Shown here: positions 5,305 to 5,983 of the stretch, in pieces | How the letters are laid out: every line of letters begins with the position of its first letter | Position numbering within the stretch: the stretch's first letter is position 1 | Assembly: GCA_006226985.1 (NCBI GenBank) | Contig: SBGC01000160.1 | Location: 1-5,983, forward strand | Direction: 5' to 3' | From: Bacillota bacterium | GTDB taxonomy: Bacteria > Bacillota_I > Bacilli_A > Acholeplasmatales > Acholeplasmataceae | DNA length: 5,983 nt | Notes under the pieces: model-generated | What the model was told of the DNA's origin: nothing | The model's input: the letters and a program-made list of their open reading frames with translations, nothing else | Databases searched by the model: none | Program-made: the position numbers and the translations under genes

Positions 5305-5983
5305 AGTCTCAAATATTACATGTGCTCAGTGTGCAAAATCGATTGAAACACACTTTGATTCATTAGAACATATTGACGCGAAAGTTTTAGTTACATCGAA
5401 AAAAGTTATTTTCAACTATGATGAAGAGATGTATCGTGAAGATCAAATTGCTGATCAACTCAGAGTGATTGGATATTATCCAATTTTAAATAACGAAGAG
5501 CAATTAAAAGCAAAAAAAAGAGAAACCATTGACTTAATTATCGCAGCATTCCTCACATTTCCCCTTTTATGGACAATGTTTGTTCATTTGGGTATTAAGA
5601 TTTATGTCCCTGACATCTTAATGAATGGTTATGTTCAATGGGGAATAGCAACACCAATTTTATTTTATACAGGTAGACATTTCTTTCAAGCAGCCTATCA
5701 TCAAGTGAAGGGTAGAAACTTGGGCATGGACACACTCGTTGTTATTGGTACATCTGCAGCATATATCTATTCTATCATTCAAACTTTAAATGCGACAGCT
5801 CATGGTGCACATACGATGCCTGAGCTATACTTTGAAACAACTGCTGTCATAATTTTCATGGTATTACTTGGTAATTACTTTGAATCACGTGTGAAAGAAA
5901 AAACAAGTGATGCTCTTCAGGCACTCATTAGTTTAGGTGCAAAAGAAGCGAGACTTAAAAAGAATGGTAAAGAAACTCTCGTT
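5285..5983 (+). CDS. P1B-type heavy-metal-transporting ATPase, N-terminal part (3' truncated by window)
   Basis: This is a membrane pump expected to export a soft metal ion using ATP. The first 233 residues are present and the frame is open to the window end. Residues about 4-68 form a heavy-metal-associated domain with the metal-binding pair Cys13/Cys16 in ITCAQC. Four membrane segments follow at about 81-101, 115-136, 148-168 and 181-200. GRHFFQAAYHQ (130-140), NLGMDTLVVIGTSAAYIYS (145-163) and YFETTAVIIFMVLLGNYFES (182-201) match Cu(I)/Ag-type (CopA-like) pumps better than CadA/ZntA types, which have a different sequence around this LM/LV segment. KTSDALQALISLGAKEARL (206-224) opens the actuator domain. 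The ion-selecting CPx motif and DKTGT lie beyond the window. The ATG at 5285 has AAAGGA (5272-5277) 7 bases upstream and overlaps the repressor gene by 20 bp, implying coupled translation. Confidence 0.95.
   Translation, partial: MIRKTIKVSNITCAQCAKSIETHFDSLEHIDAKVLVTSKKVIFNYDEEMYREDQIADQLRVIGYYPILNNEEQLKAKKRETIDLIIAAFLTFPLLWTMFVHLGIKIYVPDILMNGYVQWGIATPILFYTGRHFFQAAYHQVKGRNLGMDTLVVIGTSAAYIYSIIQTLNATAHGAHTMPELYFETTAVIIFMVLLGNYFESRVKEKTSDALQALISLGAKEARLKKNGKETLV

Overview
The window is AT-rich bacterial DNA with compact genes, all on the + strand. Promoters are close to consensus (TTGACA / TATAAT) and units are bounded by short hairpin-plus-T-run terminators. Tryptophan is encoded by TGG and no gene needs TGA read as an amino acid. 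Protein sequences and gene style suggest a low-GC Firmicutes/Tenericutes relative, most likely an Acholeplasma-like mollicute (inference; no database search was possible).

Layout: (1) 1-465, the 3' part of an unrecognised multi-pass membrane protein gene whose start lies outside the window. (2) 471-2001, the translation operon infC-rpmI-rplT (IF3, L35, L20). It has a strong promoter, a structured leader with an attenuator that looks like an L20-type autoregulatory leader, and a strong terminator. infC appears to start at AUU (658), not at the ATG at 643. L20 carries a C-terminal extension of about 60 residues that resembles a SAP/Rho_N-type helix-extended-loop-helix domain. (3) 2027-3510, a large unrecognised protein with about eight membrane segments and a cytoplasmic-looking C-terminal half, ending in a terminator. 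(4) 3540-3723, an intergenic unit with its own promoter, a roughly 150-nt RNA closed by a 10-bp end-to-end helix, and a T-run. This is a candidate stand-alone structured ncRNA that I could not assign to a family. (5) 3740-4854, a monocistronic M42 metallopeptidase gene with an extended -10 promoter and a terminator overlapping its stop codon. (6) 4856-5983, a metal-resistance operon: consensus promoter, a 7+7 bp inverted repeat at the expected transcription start, a CadC-like ArsR/SmtB repressor, and (overlapping by 20 bp) the start of a P1B-type metal-transporting ATPase that runs off the window end.

How the parts work together: region 2 supplies an initiation factor and two large-subunit proteins, and L20 probably represses its own operon through the leader. 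Region 6 reads as a self-contained metal switch, in which the repressor sits on the dyad at the promoter until metal binds its cysteine site and the exporter is then made. The regulator looks like a soft-metal (Cd/Pb-type) CadC, while the ATPase N-terminus looks Cu-type, so the metal is unresolved. The best candidates for something undescribed are the ncRNA at about 3575-3723, the L20 extension, and the regulator/transporter pairing.
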